Source of the DNA: Patiria pectinifera
Lineage: Eukaryota; Echinodermata; Asteroidea; Valvatida; Asterinidae
DNA length: 64,000 nucleotides
Reading direction: 5' to 3'
Assembly: GCA_029964075.1 (NCBI GenBank)
Contig: CM057148.1
Coordinates: 31,427,916-31,491,915, forward strand
A program made the position numbers and the translations under genes. The notes below the pieces were generated by a model. The model worked only from the letters and a program-made list of their open reading frames with translations. It did no database searches and had not been told where the DNA came from. This document shows, piece after piece, positions 1-10,995 of the stretch (position 1 is the stretch's first letter; each line of letters begins with the position of its first letter).

Positions 1-833
1 AACTGACTAGATACCTTGCTCAAGGCTTGGCATCAGATAAATTGTTGTGATGGGTAAACAGTCAGCTTACCTGTTAGTGTTGATGCCGTCAGAATAACTG
101 CTATTACCACGTCCATTCTCCAAGATGCAGTAAACGTGAATCTGCCAGGTTGATCTCACGTTATATCAACGAGAACACTTACATCCCAACGCGTCAATAC
201 GGTAGCAGTCACGGCAATTGAACATAACACATGACGTCATGCATCATGTGGCGTGCCAAATAAAGAATATTTCAGGTTAAAATTATGCAGCTTGAAAGGG
301 AAATTACGGCCCGTAATCCCGGAATTTTGTTATCCTTTGGATTGTTTACTTATCCTATATCAAAGGTCTGGTTGAAAAGAAACTAATCCATTCCCGCGAA
401 TAAGAAGAACACAAACCCGGTGTTTATATTGGAAGAGGCGGATATTTTGTGGCATACGCAGACGTATTTCCAGGTGTGCCCATTCAATGTACTGTTAATG
501 TTGTTTGTGTGTGCGTGTCTCAGCACAGCACCCGTACCGTGTTGTTTCTCGCAGAACTGCATAAGATGATGCAGTGCGTGTGCATGATTCACAACTAGAC
601 AAAAAGCTTGATTTTTGAAATTTGTTATAGCATGGTTTTCGCAAGAATAACACAAACAAATTTAAAAAAAACCCAACCTTTTAAATGATGGTTGTGTGGA
701 CATTTACATCTTACTTTTGAATGTTCTTTACAATAAACATACTTATGTTTAAAATTCATCTTGTATCCCAAGTGGGCGCATTCCAGGAGGTAACGTCCAA
801 TAGATTGAAACAAATCATTGTCCCCGTAACAAA
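1..833. other. intergenic, no gene recognised
   Basis: Only short, low-complexity open frames occur here. None shows a domain, a signal peptide or splice sites that join to a neighbour. I see no recognisable repeat family in this stretch. Confidence 0.6.
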
Positions 834-1010
834 ATCAGTGTTGTAGGTCTCGAGACCGGTGTCGGTCTCGGTCTCGGTCTCAAGACCACTTTTTGCCAGT
901 CTCGGTCTCGGTCTCGGTCTCGGGAGCTGTGGTCTCGGTCTTGGTCTCGGTCTCGGTCCCCTTTGGTCTCGATATTTTGGCTGGTCTCGAGTCGAGACCA
1001 GCCAAAAAGT
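834..1010 (+). repeat. GGTCTC minisatellite with a 13-bp end shared (inverted) with 2903-2915
   Basis: The tract is built from tandem hexamers GGTCTC, some degenerate, and starts with the 13-mer ATCAGTGTTGTAG at 834-846. The exact reverse complement of that 13-mer closes the second GGTCTC tract at 2903-2915, so both tracts look like parts of one short terminal-inverted-repeat element with a hexamer core. The open frame across it, rich in Gly-Leu and Val-Ser, is a by-product of the repeat. Confidence 0.7.
975..1007. repeat. 33-bp perfect hairpin
   Basis: Arms 975-990 and 992-1007 are exact reverse complements (16 bp) around a single G at 991. It sits at the right edge of the GGTCTC tract and contains the hexamer in its arms, so it probably arose by inversion of repeat units. 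Confidence 0.85.
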
Positions 1011-2773
1011 GAGGGGCGGGGGCGGATTCCACCCCCGGCCCTTTTAGGGTTAAATAAAGAATCAGTTTAGGGCAAATGTGACTGCAGTGTGATGCTAATG
1101 GACATGTCTCTCTTCACTTTCTAGTGAGTGAGGCATAGTCCAATAACCATTGCTCCTCTTCTTATTTCTCGTTTTTATTGTGGGATGATATGTTGAAACA
1201 AGCACTGAATATGGGGAACAATTCAACTCTTTTTCCCTAGAAATATTGGTGATTTTTGTTCGATGTTCCTTTTCAATTTTTCCTTTATTCGTGGAGGCGG
1301 GAAAACATTTTTTTTTTTTATTATTTTTATTAATTGATATTCATGAAATCGTAGACCGTTAAATTGGTATTAGTGGTGGACAGCTGAATTTTGTGATCTC
1401 TTTATTAAAATAGACACGACTTGGGAATAGTATGCAAATTACGTGAAATGTTCACAGTTACTACTCAATAACATGTTCTTTATCCCAATTATATTTTTTA
1501 CAAAATGGAGCTTGCCATTTTGTTTTTATCATACGGTCACTTTCTTTTTGACTCGCCATGTATTTATCTTTTCATCTGTGATAAACACAAATTGAGCTAC
1601 TGCCATGGTCACACAAAAATAGAGTCTTATTGCCTGCCTCGTCTCCTTCCTAAATGTCAATTGCGTTTGCATGAGTCGAGAAGACTTTTGTTTCATTAAT
1701 CGCTATATGCTGTTTACAGCCATCACAATAAGCGATTAGAATATTGGCAATAACGTACTTGTCACTAAAATACTCAAGTAAATTGCCCGGCAAAGTAGCC
1801 GATGCGAGCGATACGCTTGCACGGTACAAAACACAGAGAGGCGTGCGCACTGAGCCATGCATCCTAAAAGTGCATCTCGCCCACCACATTCAGTTTGTTA
1901 CAGTGCCCTTCTATTGTGTCGGCCATATTCTCTAAAAGGCTTATGACGATGATGACGGCGGGCAGATGAACAGAAGATAGATCAGGCAAATATGGTTCAT
2001 CGATCTTCTATAGTATATGTAACGTTATTGACATTAAACAAAAATAAAGTGGCATTACATTTCAGCCTTAGCCAGGCCTTCTTCAGGGTAAATGACAGAG
2101 GAACAAGAAACAAACATGTAGGGGACACACAACCATGCATGTTGGAAGGAGAATCACAAAGAGAGAGGGGGGGGGCAGACCAATCCATATCTGGCTACCA
2201 TCTCTCAATTTTTTGGTCTACATGTACAAATCTATATTCCATGACTGAAATTTTAAAAAAATAAATCAATGGTTTCTTGCTCCAATTTTTTTTCGAATCA
2301 GGTTTACAAGGAGGTCCAATGTAAAATTAAAGTTGCATTTAAATATCCGTTAGTGGTCATTGCTGAAACCAAGGGCTGGCTCTGGAGTTTAGGGTCCGAG
2401 TTCCTATAACAGATGAAAAATCCACCTTTAACGTTTTACTTTTGTCAAGATTCAACATGTTCAAGTTTTGCAAAAACTAGTACAAATTGTCGTACTCCTA
2501 AGTTAGAGTTTCTTCATCAGATTTACACTTTATAGTAGTTAAACAATATTTTTTTAATTGATTGTGACAATAACAAATTATGTTGCCATATTGTAATTTA
2601 TGGCATGAGGCAAACACGAAGAGCACTCGCATGACACAATTAAGCAGGTACAAGTGATTCCTAACTTTCAATCACTTCCTTCACATCCCCATGAACATCA
2701 ACATCTCAAGGACAGACTGTTCAGCTGTAATTAGTGTCTTGTTGTTTATTTAGATTATTGTTATTTATTATCC
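1011..2773. other. intergenic, no gene recognised
   Basis: AT-rich DNA with short opposite-strand frames around 1505-2264 that share no domain with known families. A short G-rich run occurs near 2167. The phrase CGGCCCTTTTAGGGTTAAA near 1037-1055 recurs near 7470-7488, marking an undefined dispersed repeat. Confidence 0.5.
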
Positions 2774-2915
2774 GCGGTCTCGGTCTCGGTCTCGGACCAT
2801 TTCGGTCTCGGTCTCGGTCCGCCTTGAAGGGGCTGGTCTCGGTCTCGGTCTCGCAGCTTCAGGTCTCGGTCTTGGTCTCGGTCTCGGACTAACCAGTCGC
2901 GACTACAACACTGAT
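2774..2915 (+). repeat. second GGTCTC minisatellite with closing 13-mer
   Basis: The same GGTCTC hexamer array as at 834-1010, on the same strand, ends in CTACAACACTGAT at 2903-2915. That is the inverted form of the opening 13-mer of the first tract. Either these are two half-copies of one small element, or a single element was split by about 1.8 kb of unrelated DNA. Confidence 0.7.
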
Positions 2916-3270
2916 CAAAATACCACTTCAACCACGTCGAGACAAGTCAATGTATCTTCTTTGAGGTACTTAAACCAGAATGTGGATAAAGAAACATGAA
3001 TTTGCCCCTATCTTTTCTTTCACTTTCTGTGTTTTTGTTTGGTTTTCAAGTTTTTACTTTTTTCAGATTTTTCCCCTAAATTAAATGTAATAAAATCTTT
3101 AAAAGAAAGCTCCTGCACACGCGGAGAAAAGGGTCCTATCTGAGGGAAAATGCCGAGAACTTTAAAGTTCTCGGCAATACCCAAGAAATATATAGTTATA
3201 ATGAGCGCTTGAGACCTCCCAGTGTTTTTTATTTGACATTTAAAATGGCAAGCCGTATAAAAATATATAG

Positions 3271-3357
3271 TTATTACAGTCGTTTTTCCAAGGTCTTTAG
3301 TGTATTGCTTCATTTTGCAGCAATACACTAAAGACCTTGGAAAAACGACTGTAATAA
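3271..3357. repeat. perfect inverted repeat, 39-bp arms, 9-bp loop
   Basis: Arms 3271-3309 and 3319-3357 are exact reverse complements separated by TCATTTTGC. The right arm ends about 18 bp before a 256-bp TA tract. A perfect arm of this length implies a recent origin or conversion between arms, and the transcript would fold into a stable hairpin. The short frames running into the TA tract are not genes. Confidence 0.9.
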
Positions 3358-3367
3358 TGGATAGATA

Positions 3368-3632
<265 letters not shown>

Positions 3633-3799
3633 CCGTGTTGTTAACTGATGTGTTACAGACTGGAGAGCAGAAACGATCGATACTAGACTTGATTAGACAA
3701 TTTCTTTTCGGTTGCATTCATCGTTCTGTTCATACTTACCCCAGCGAAAAGTTACTTCTCAATAACAAGGGAAGGCAGGTTTGACTGCCAACATAAGTG

Positions 3800-3945
3800 G
3801 CAAGTGCTTAAAGCTTTCGCCTCTCATCAATGTGGTTCGCTCACAATTTCCGGCTCGGTTCACGATGCGAGATGAATTGTATGTTGATTCTCTTCGGTGC
3901 AACGAGGGTTTTTGTCCAGACTCTCCGGTACCTCCTCCCTCGGCA
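3800..3945 (+). mobile_element. SINE fragment
   Basis: The order of motifs (GCCTCTCATCAATGTGG, then CCGGCTCGGTTCACGATGCG, then GGGTTTTTGTCCAGACTC and GGTACCTCCTCCCT) follows the better-preserved SINE at 28841-29234 with substitutions. It lacks the tRNA-like start and the ATT tail. Confidence 0.6.
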
Positions 3946-5053
3946 ATATCATTTACACTAACAACCACAATAGGGCGACACTTCCATAGACTTGTGCAAC
4001 AAATGTACCCTAGCAAAACTCTCATCTAACCCTAGCCCTCGTAAAAAGGCGGATTCAATAACAGGGCAACAGTACTACTATCGCCCTAATAAGGTGTGTC
4101 GCCCAATATAACAACAATAATAAAACAAACTGTCAACCCAGCCCAGAAAATGTCAATATAATGATAATAATTTATTCTTATACTATAAAATGATGAAATT
4201 TGAGAGAAAATAATAATAGAGATTACCGGATTCAACATAATTATTTTGTAATACGGGAAAAACTCTGACAAAAATTAGGTCACGGTTTTTAGGCAATCGG
4301 CCTAACTCTTAGAACGAAAAAAGAATCACACCTAGGTCACACGATTACTCAAAAACACATAATAAACAATTGTTGGTTATTTTAACCAATGGTTGGTTAT
4401 GCTAGCCAATCTTGTTTTTAGAGTGTACGTAGGCATGAACACATTTGTATATTTACAAAAAAATTGGAAAACAGTAATATCTAATGTAATTTTACAGAAG
4501 TTTCAACAGAAAAACAAACGTTAAATAACACTTTGTTTTTACAGTGTACCTGACCTATTGCGTTCACTCCATATGTCTAACGAGAGTTTGAGTGTTGCCA
4601 TGTGCGTTCAGCCGTCCCGCCATTTTCTTCTATTTTGTGTTATCTTGCTAACAGTGGCAAAGGACTAAATGCATTATCTGTTGTCTGCTTTCCAGCAGTC
4701 TGTTTATCTCTTTAAAAGTCTCCCTCTAGGTCCGATGCATAGGCGTAGCCACCGGGGGGGCTCCAAATTATTGTGTAAAGACTGCCCTTTTCTTTTCAAA
4801 TGCCCTTATTTTTCCCCAGCGCCTTTTTTAACAAGTTTTTCTGAACAAGGGCCTTTTTAAAAGTGAGTGGTGGCCTTGTTTGTGCCATCGGCCGTTTCGG
4901 GTGCCTTATTTTTTGTTAATTTCGCTCATGTATCGCCATTAAAAGCACCATATACTGTCCGTTAGTGTGCATAATCGCCGGTTTTGAACAGCGCCCATAT
5001 CGACAGATGGTACCAGCCCCCCCCCCCCCGCCCCCCGTTTCTATGGGTGCACA
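3946..5053. other. intergenic, dispersed repeat debris
   Basis: No gene. Seen here are short palindromes around TTGGTTATTTTAACCAA near 4373, two copies of a TTGTTTTTA(G/C)AGTGTAC-like motif near 4410 and 4535, and GGCGTAGCCACCGGGGGG near 4743, which resembles the conserved end of a widespread non-autonomous transposon type. A poly-C run lies near 5020. Confidence 0.4.
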
Positions 5054-5168
5054 CCGGTAAATATGCCTAAATCCATCCGCCGAGCTCATGAATAAAAGTT
5101 ATACCCTCAAAATATTCTAAATAAGAGAGTTCTGAGCGCCATAAAATTGGGAAATTGAAGAGATAATG
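5054..5168 (+). repeat. dispersed 110-bp repeat, copy 1
   Basis: It shares the run CCGCCGAGCTCATGAATAAA, then ACCCTCAAAATATTCTA and AGAGAGTTCTGAG, with 6696-6804 in the same orientation. The family is not identified. Confidence 0.75.
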
Positions 5169-5699
5169 ATGGTAATGAACCTCTGGCCCGGACTTGGGGC
5201 TTCCGATTCTGAGCATTTTGGATGTTATGGGGCTCGAAAGTGGCGCTATTTTGCCATGTTGTGGAGGGATCGTTTTTCAAGATGGCTACTATTCCGCTTT
5301 GGGGAAAATAGGGGTCGTCTTCTTTGGGTGAGAATAATTCGAAAAGTCAATGGTCAACCCACCAAAAAATGAAAAGAAAACGAAAGATGACATGATCATC
5401 ACTTTTCTGTGCAGCTTGAATACCTGTGAGGGTTCTGAGTATTTTTAAAAGAATTTTAAAGTATGGGCATTTAGCACTAGTGTCTATGGGAATTTATTTG
5501 CAGGGTTGCATCCCTATACGCAACAATGAACACCGTTGTTGTTTTTTTGAAAAAGTTATCAGATGCTGTTGCTGCGGATGTCTTTGGTTGTCCAGTTGTT
5601 TTGTAACTTTGGGCAGCCTTACGGCTTTCCCTATACGCATTTCATGGGGGGGGGGAGGGGGCGTCACGTAGATCAATGATATTTTTTGCAAGGGCGACG
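5169..5699. other. intergenic, no gene recognised
   Basis: The open frames here are short and overlap on both strands. A G-rich run lies near 5647. Nothing is supported as coding. Confidence 0.5.
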
Positions 5700-6139
5700 G
5701 TGTTGAGTGGCACTGAGCTGTCCATGTCTTTGGTGGTCCAGTTGAGATGGTCTTGTTTGGCTGAGAGGTCTTAATCAGTTGCTTAGCATCCGGGCGAACG
5801 GCTTCCTCGAAGGAGCGCTATGTCATATGCGAACTGCAAGATGTCTATTATTGTCTCTAGATTGTGATACCTATTTTCCATATAAAAGAGCTGAGGTGAT
5901 TTCACACATCCCTGTCGCACTCCTACTGTTGTGTAGAACCAGTCTGTCAGTTCGCCATTTACCCTCAAAACACTTCCCGTAGAGAGCTTGTAATATTCCA
6001 GTAATCTTATTTGTGAATCCCGCGAAGCCGAGGGCTTTCCATAGTCTGTAATTCCTGTCTGTAACACGATTTGTGTCTTTCTGTCAATTATGTACTGTTG
6101 GTTGTAGAGTCTTCGAAGTGTAGTTTCCACGTGTCTCAA
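5700..6139 (-). pseudogene. LINE reverse transcriptase fragment (decayed)
   Basis: The minus-strand frame 6139-5783 carries a degenerate reverse transcriptase core: GVRQGCVKSPQLF (the usual GVRQGC-LSP-LF box), then an FAYDIALL stretch where active elements have F-A-D-D. The first catalytic Asp is replaced by Tyr, so the enzyme is dead. Beyond the stop, another frame down to about 5700 still resembles LINE sequence. There is no start context, endonuclease or tail. Clade uncertain (RTE or Jockey type are possible). Confidence 0.65.
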
Positions 6140-6325
6140 ACTTCATCATTTTTTGCCAACATCATTTGCAATTTGGGGACTGTTTTCCTTGTTCTCTATT
6201 TTATTACTGGTTTCCTTCGATACACAAGCCATGTATGCATTTGTCGGGGCATCCTATTGGTTGTTTTTCTTTTTCATTCCCGATTTAAGTTGGCCGGCCA
6301 ACTTCGAATGGAAGTTGTATTCGAC

Positions 6326-6373
6326 ACGGCAGTAGCACGACGTTTGAAACCGTTCGTCGTGCTAATGCCGTGA
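6326..6373. repeat. 18-bp-arm hairpin with GCACGACG motif
   Basis: CACGGCAGTAGCACGACG pairs with CGTCGTGCTAATGCCGTG with one mismatch. A related sequence with the same GTATTCGACACGGCA-AGCACGACGT core occurs near 6970-7003, so this is a small fold-back repeat family. Confidence 0.7.
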
Positions 6374-6381
6374 ACATTGGT

Positions 6382-6557
6382 TACACTGTTATTTCGGTTG
6401 TGTACTGTATGAACCTAGCAACCAGTTGTGTAAAAAAAATGAACAAGTTGTGTAATATTTTACATAGGTTGTGTAAACAACAGTTTACACAACAGGTTGC
6501 TATAGGTTCATATAGTACGAAACCGTTTGATTTTTACACAACCGAAATAACAGTGTA
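6382..6557. mobile_element. 176-bp MITE-like fold-back element
   Basis: The outer 23 bp (6382-6404) are exactly inverted at 6535-6557. Complementarity continues inward with small gaps (TGAACCTAGCAACC against GGTTGCTATAGGTTCA), and the centre repeats the motif GTTGTGTAA. No coding capacity. A target duplication is not clear. Confidence 0.75.
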
Positions 6558-6695
6558 TAATTAGGAATGGGCATGCTCGCAACGTGTGTACGAGTAAAGA
6601 ACGCATCAACATGTAAACTAACAAACGCATCAACAAATATGGCGACTTGCATAGAGAATGATCTTCAAGAATCAAAGGGATGCACACTAACTGTA

Positions 6696-6804
6696 AATGG
6701 GCCTAGACCCCTCCGCCGAGCTCATGAATAAAAGTTAACCCTCAAAATATTCTATATTAGAGAGTTCTGAGAGCCAGAAAAATGGGGAATTGAAGATATC
6801 ATGT
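6696..6804 (+). repeat. dispersed 110-bp repeat, copy 2
   Basis: Same order and orientation of motifs as 5054-5168, about 1.6 kb apart, with a few substitutions and one small deletion. Confidence 0.75.
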
Positions 6805-6920
6805 CTTCGTACAATCTAATCTAATTGATTAAGATCACAAAATGACATTTTTGACTGTGACTGTTGGTCCGCCATGTTGGATGTATTTATATCCGACTAG
6901 GCGTTGTAATTGAGTAATTT

Positions 6921-7005
6921 GAAACCACTGCCGCGCTTATGCCGTGCTAACATCGCGCTAAATTCAATTGTATTCGACACGGCATAAGCACGACGTCTGA
7001 AACAG
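6921..7005. repeat. small fold-back repeat with GCACGACG motif
   Basis: GCCGCGCTTATGCCGTGCT on the left is an imperfect inverse of ACGGCATAAGCACGACG on the right, around a short AT-rich loop. Same family as 6326-6373. Confidence 0.6.
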
Positions 7006-8650
7006 GCCTTTGTAAACGTTCTTCTTTAGCTGTACTTGACTAAACAGTTTGAGACCGTGAACCCCAGGATAAAACGAAGCTGAGTTTTGTGATTGGGTTA
7101 ATACCCCCCCTCAACTTTCCCGCGATAGCTTAAAAAAAAAATGCGACCCGAACCGTTCTGACTTTTTTAGCCTCGAGCCTTGCGCATCTTTCTGTACCAA
7201 AAACATAAAAATCGGACAATTTCCGGCGCTACGTGGCGTGAAAAACTGAATTTCCCCACATACGTAGTGTACACAGAGCAGAATTACCATTCAGGCATAT
7301 GAATAATTAATTAGCCATTATTCCAAAACTTTTTGACCTATAGTCATGAAATTTCTCGGATATATTCAAAATAAATTGTTCGATGCATGTATTGAGTTTC
7401 AACATTTTTCGTCACTCGATGGCCGAGATCTTAAGGCCCCACGCCCCGGCTGAGATATGATCAAAATAGCCCGGCCCTTTTAGGGTTAAAGAATTTCCTT
7501 ACTGATATATATATATATCCCTTCATAGCATAATTATATTGGTTTGTAGCACATCCTGAACAAAAAAATCAAAGATAAACCAAAATTAGGTTACACTAAA
7601 CTTTAGTTCGTAAAAACACAAATTACCATCCTTTAATATTAACTTATTAATTGAATTGTTAAATTAGGATACAAAATGTCAACGCGCGAAAGTTAGATTT
7701 TTTATACTTGCTTAATTTCAAGGCATATAATAGCATTGTCTATCCTATTGTTTACAGTGTGCGTTTATACAAAATATATGTGAGTACATACAGTGTTATT
7801 GCAATTTGGCTACCAAATCGAACCAAATTCACTTACTCCTGAATTTCACTTACTCCTGGTGACAGAAAAGTAAGGTAATTATATTTAGTCATCGAAAGTT
7901 TAAAGCTAAAATGTCGCATTCCATGCGGTCCGTTTTTTTCTTCATTTTGATAACGACGAGTACATTATGAACTGAACTCGTTTAGAACTTTTACTCCAAA
8001 AGCATGAAAAAAGCATCCAGCATAATAACAAAAATCTCTTTTTCTTTTTCCGAGTTTCTGTGCGTGGCCTTTTTGCAACTTTGCGGAAATCATTTATTCC
8101 AGTTTTTTTTTTCTTGGGAGTTCCATCACAAAATCACTTAGACTTTTATGGTTCTTTCATGAGGCCTCTTTGAGCATTCATCTTTGTCATACTTGGATGG
8201 ATGTTAGCATGTAAAGACCTCGTGGCAAAGTATGGCGTCTTCATTATGTGTTAGGTGATGTCGTCTGAAAGGCATATTTTCTAATATGCTTATATCCAAA
8301 TAACTACCTCATTTGATAAAAAAAAACCTTTATGATTTTTATTTGCAAAACTTGTATGATTTTATTTCAGCTTATTGTGAACACTGTACATTTCCAAGGA
8401 CAACATTGAAATAAACGTACTATACTACGACTACCTGGCGGAATGGGTTGAAACATGGTGTGTCCATACAGATATAAATTAGGATGACGTCATGATGACG
8501 TATTCATACGATTTCGAATATATCTTTTAAATATAATCACCATTTCTTACGCACTCAACATTACAAACTGAACATGCTAAATTCAATTACTTGTTTTGTA
8601 TTGGGTTTTTAGGTTATAGACATTTCCAAAACAAAATCAAGGGTAGGTCA
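7006..8650. other. intergenic, no gene recognised
   Basis: AT-rich with no open frame of interest on either strand. It contains the CGGCCCTTTTAGGGTTAAA phrase near 7470 also seen near 1037, and a short TA run near 7506. Confidence 0.6.
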
Positions 8651-8655
8651 GATCG

Positions 8656-8661
8656 TAATAA

Positions 8662-8692
<31 letters not shown>

Positions 8693-8760
8693 ACCGGGCA
8701 TTTAAATACGCTCTACTTTGTGAAACAAAATCACAGCGCTTACAATGTCAATAAAACGAA
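8656..8760. repeat. (TAA)n run with adjoining repeat tail
   Basis: An AATAAT run is followed by CCGGGCATTTAAATACGCTC and AAAATCACAGCGCTTAC. This layout (TAA run, GGCATTTA-type phrase, AGCGCTTAC) resembles the tail of a dispersed repeat common in marine invertebrates. That match is from memory and untested. Confidence 0.45.
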
Positions 8761-8867
8761 TAAAATTAATAATACAATAATTAATTATGGAACAGGTAAG
8801 TCTTAAGTATTTTTTTTTTGAAATGTACAATTGAGCAAGCAGATTAATTGTAGGTTTTTATTTATAA

Positions 8868-9330
8868 GATGGAATTTTTGCGTCGGGGTGATATAAATCA
8901 AATTAGGTTTTGCCCTTCACCGACGTATATACACTGTATACCGTATACTCAGTGTGTTACCTCCCGAATGAAAGTTGGAAAACAATTCACTCGGGTGGGA
9001 CTCGAACCCACGACCTCCTGGTTTCTAGTGCAGATGTCTTACAACTCGACCACCGAGCTAACGGGATCGGTTGGCCGGTTCGAATCTAATTTACATAGCA
9101 GCGGGTACATTAACTATTCATGACATTGAATTTTTGCGTCATGGTGATGTAAATCAAATTTGGTTTTGCCCTTCACCAACGTATATACAAAGTATACTCA
9201 GTGTGTTACCTCCCGAGTGAAAGTTGGACAAAATCACTCGGGTGGGACTCGAACCCACGACCTTCTGCTTTCTAGTGCAGATATCTAACCTAATTTGTTA
9301 GCTCCGTGGTCGAGTGGTAAGACATCTGCA
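8868..9330 (-). mobile_element. two tandem tRNA-derived SINE-like units
   Basis: Two direct copies of a unit of about 255 bp (from 8868 and 9127) start with GAATTTTTGCGTC and both contain, on the minus strand, a tRNA-like head. It has an A-box-like TGGTCGAGTTG, anticodon-arm remains and a B-box GGTTCGAGTCC, with complementary CTCGG/CCGAG ends. After the second unit a plus-strand partial head (GCTCCGTGGTCGAGTGGTAA, near 9300) lies head to head. Conserved pol III boxes in a repeated 255-bp unit point to a SINE and not to working tRNA genes. Confidence 0.65.
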
Positions 9331-9349
9331 TGATAAAAGCATGAAACTT

Positions 9350-10995
9350 CGCATGTTGGTTCTTCATGTCATGCAGTGCAGACAATTTTCAGATATGGAG
9401 GCATTTCAGGTGACCTTTGAGAGGTCAATTAACTTACATAATCTATTCATTACTTTTGTTCTTTAAAACTTCACTTTCGTATGACCCAAGTCTAAGTCAT
9501 ACGTCTTCATACAACGAAAATAATGAACAGATGTGGGAACAATTAATTTCTGACCTCTAGTGACCTTTGAGAGGTCAATGACCACTTGTAAACCTGTTTG
9601 TAGCTATTTGTAAGATTTATTCTTAAAACCCCATATTTTCACGATTCATGTCTAAATGAAAGGTATTCATGCTAAAAAGAGAATTTTTATATACACATCA
9701 TTTCATAGTCAACCTATGGTGACCTTACAAGAGGTCATGACCTTTGTAAAACCATAGTCTTCATATTGATATTAATAAGAGTAACACAATTGTCCATGCC
9801 ACTTTTTGCATGACGCAAGTCTAAAACTTTACTCGTTGTACCATGAAAAGAATTTTCAGATGTGGAGACATCATATTTGACGTATAAATACCCTTGGAGA
9901 GGCCAATGCACTTTGTATATCTTAGTTGCCGTTATTTATCATATTTTTTTTCCTCAAAACGCCATTTTTCTCGTGACCCAGGCCTTAATAGTGCCAAAGA
10001 ACGATATTGCAACTATTTGTTTACAGTCATAATATAAAGTCAGACCCCAGAAAGAATGTTGAGGTGACCTCTGACCTCGTTTCTCCTTCTTTTATTGGCA
10101 GACGCAATATAATGAGATTGGAATAGAAATATGTGGGTCTGTTTTGTAATGGAAAATGTACATAATGTCAAGGAAAATTCACGCTTTTGTACCTAATTAC
10201 ACCCTGCTGTATCCAGATGAACTTGGATAACCACGTTTTTATTTTTTTTTTACCAAGCCCAATCGTAACTGTTAGAGAGTGATGCTTGTCCGATGTCTCG
10301 CCAATATTTTTTCGCTATTGCGGAAGACGTCAGACCAATGGTCTGACGTCATGTCATGTTGCAGAATAATTATTTAAAAAACTTCTTTTACTCTTATTAG
10401 ACTTCGGTCTTGAAAAAATGGCATTTGGAAGATTTAACATGATAAATTACGGCAATCAGAGTGTACAAGTTTATTGACCCAGCAAAGGTCATCAGAGGTC
10501 AAATATAAAATGTCTATACAACTTAAAATTCATATCATGGCAAGAATACCCAAACTTAGATACGGCTAATAAAAAAAGTGATGTTTTGAATAGTTAATCC
10601 TCTTATTTAATAATAGGAAACGCAAAGTTCATTGACCCTTGAAGGCCATCAGAGTTCAGATTAAGAAAGTCCCTACATATGGAATTCTTTTCATAGCATG
10701 AGCCACCTAACATTATGACTTGGGTCTTAAAAACAATTGGGGTTTAAGGGGTAAATCGTACAAATAGCTATAAGTAGAGTTAGTGCAGTTAATACAAATG
10801 ACAATGACCTCTAGAACGTCATCAGAGGTCAATTGTGATTTTTTTTCCACATTCGGTCGGTAGTTAAATTGTAAGAAGACTAGACATAGTCATAGGAAAG
10901 GGATGTTTTAAAGAACAATAGGTAAAAATAGAGTTTTCATATAGAGATATGAAATTCCTCCATATCTGACATTTTTGTTCATGGTATGAAAACCT
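9350..10995. repeat. 1.6-kb imperfect palindrome of satellite-like units
   Basis: On the left arm (about 9350-10100) a phrase like GACCTTTGAGAGGTCAAT recurs roughly every 160 bp (near 9411, 9572, 9724, 9890, 10064). On the right arm (about 10430-10995) its reverse complement recurs near 10490, 10630 and 10810. The outer ends also pair: GCATGTTGGTTCTTCATG and CAGATATGGAGGCATTTCA on the left match the inverse of 10935-10995. No coding frame. A perfect small palindrome sits near the centre. Confidence 0.75.
10326..10350. repeat. 25-bp palindrome at the centre of the large inverted repeat
   Basis: GACGTCAGACCA and TGGTCTGACGTC are exact inverses around one A (10338). The position is close to the symmetry axis of the 9350-10995 structure. 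Confidence 0.85.

Noticed and set aside
859-1047. Gly-Leu-rich 62-residue frame
   Set aside because: Translation of the GGTCTC hexamer array.
8993-9065. A functional tRNA gene (minus strand)
   Set aside because: The tRNA-like head is part of a duplicated 255-bp unit with a longer body, so a SINE is the better reading.
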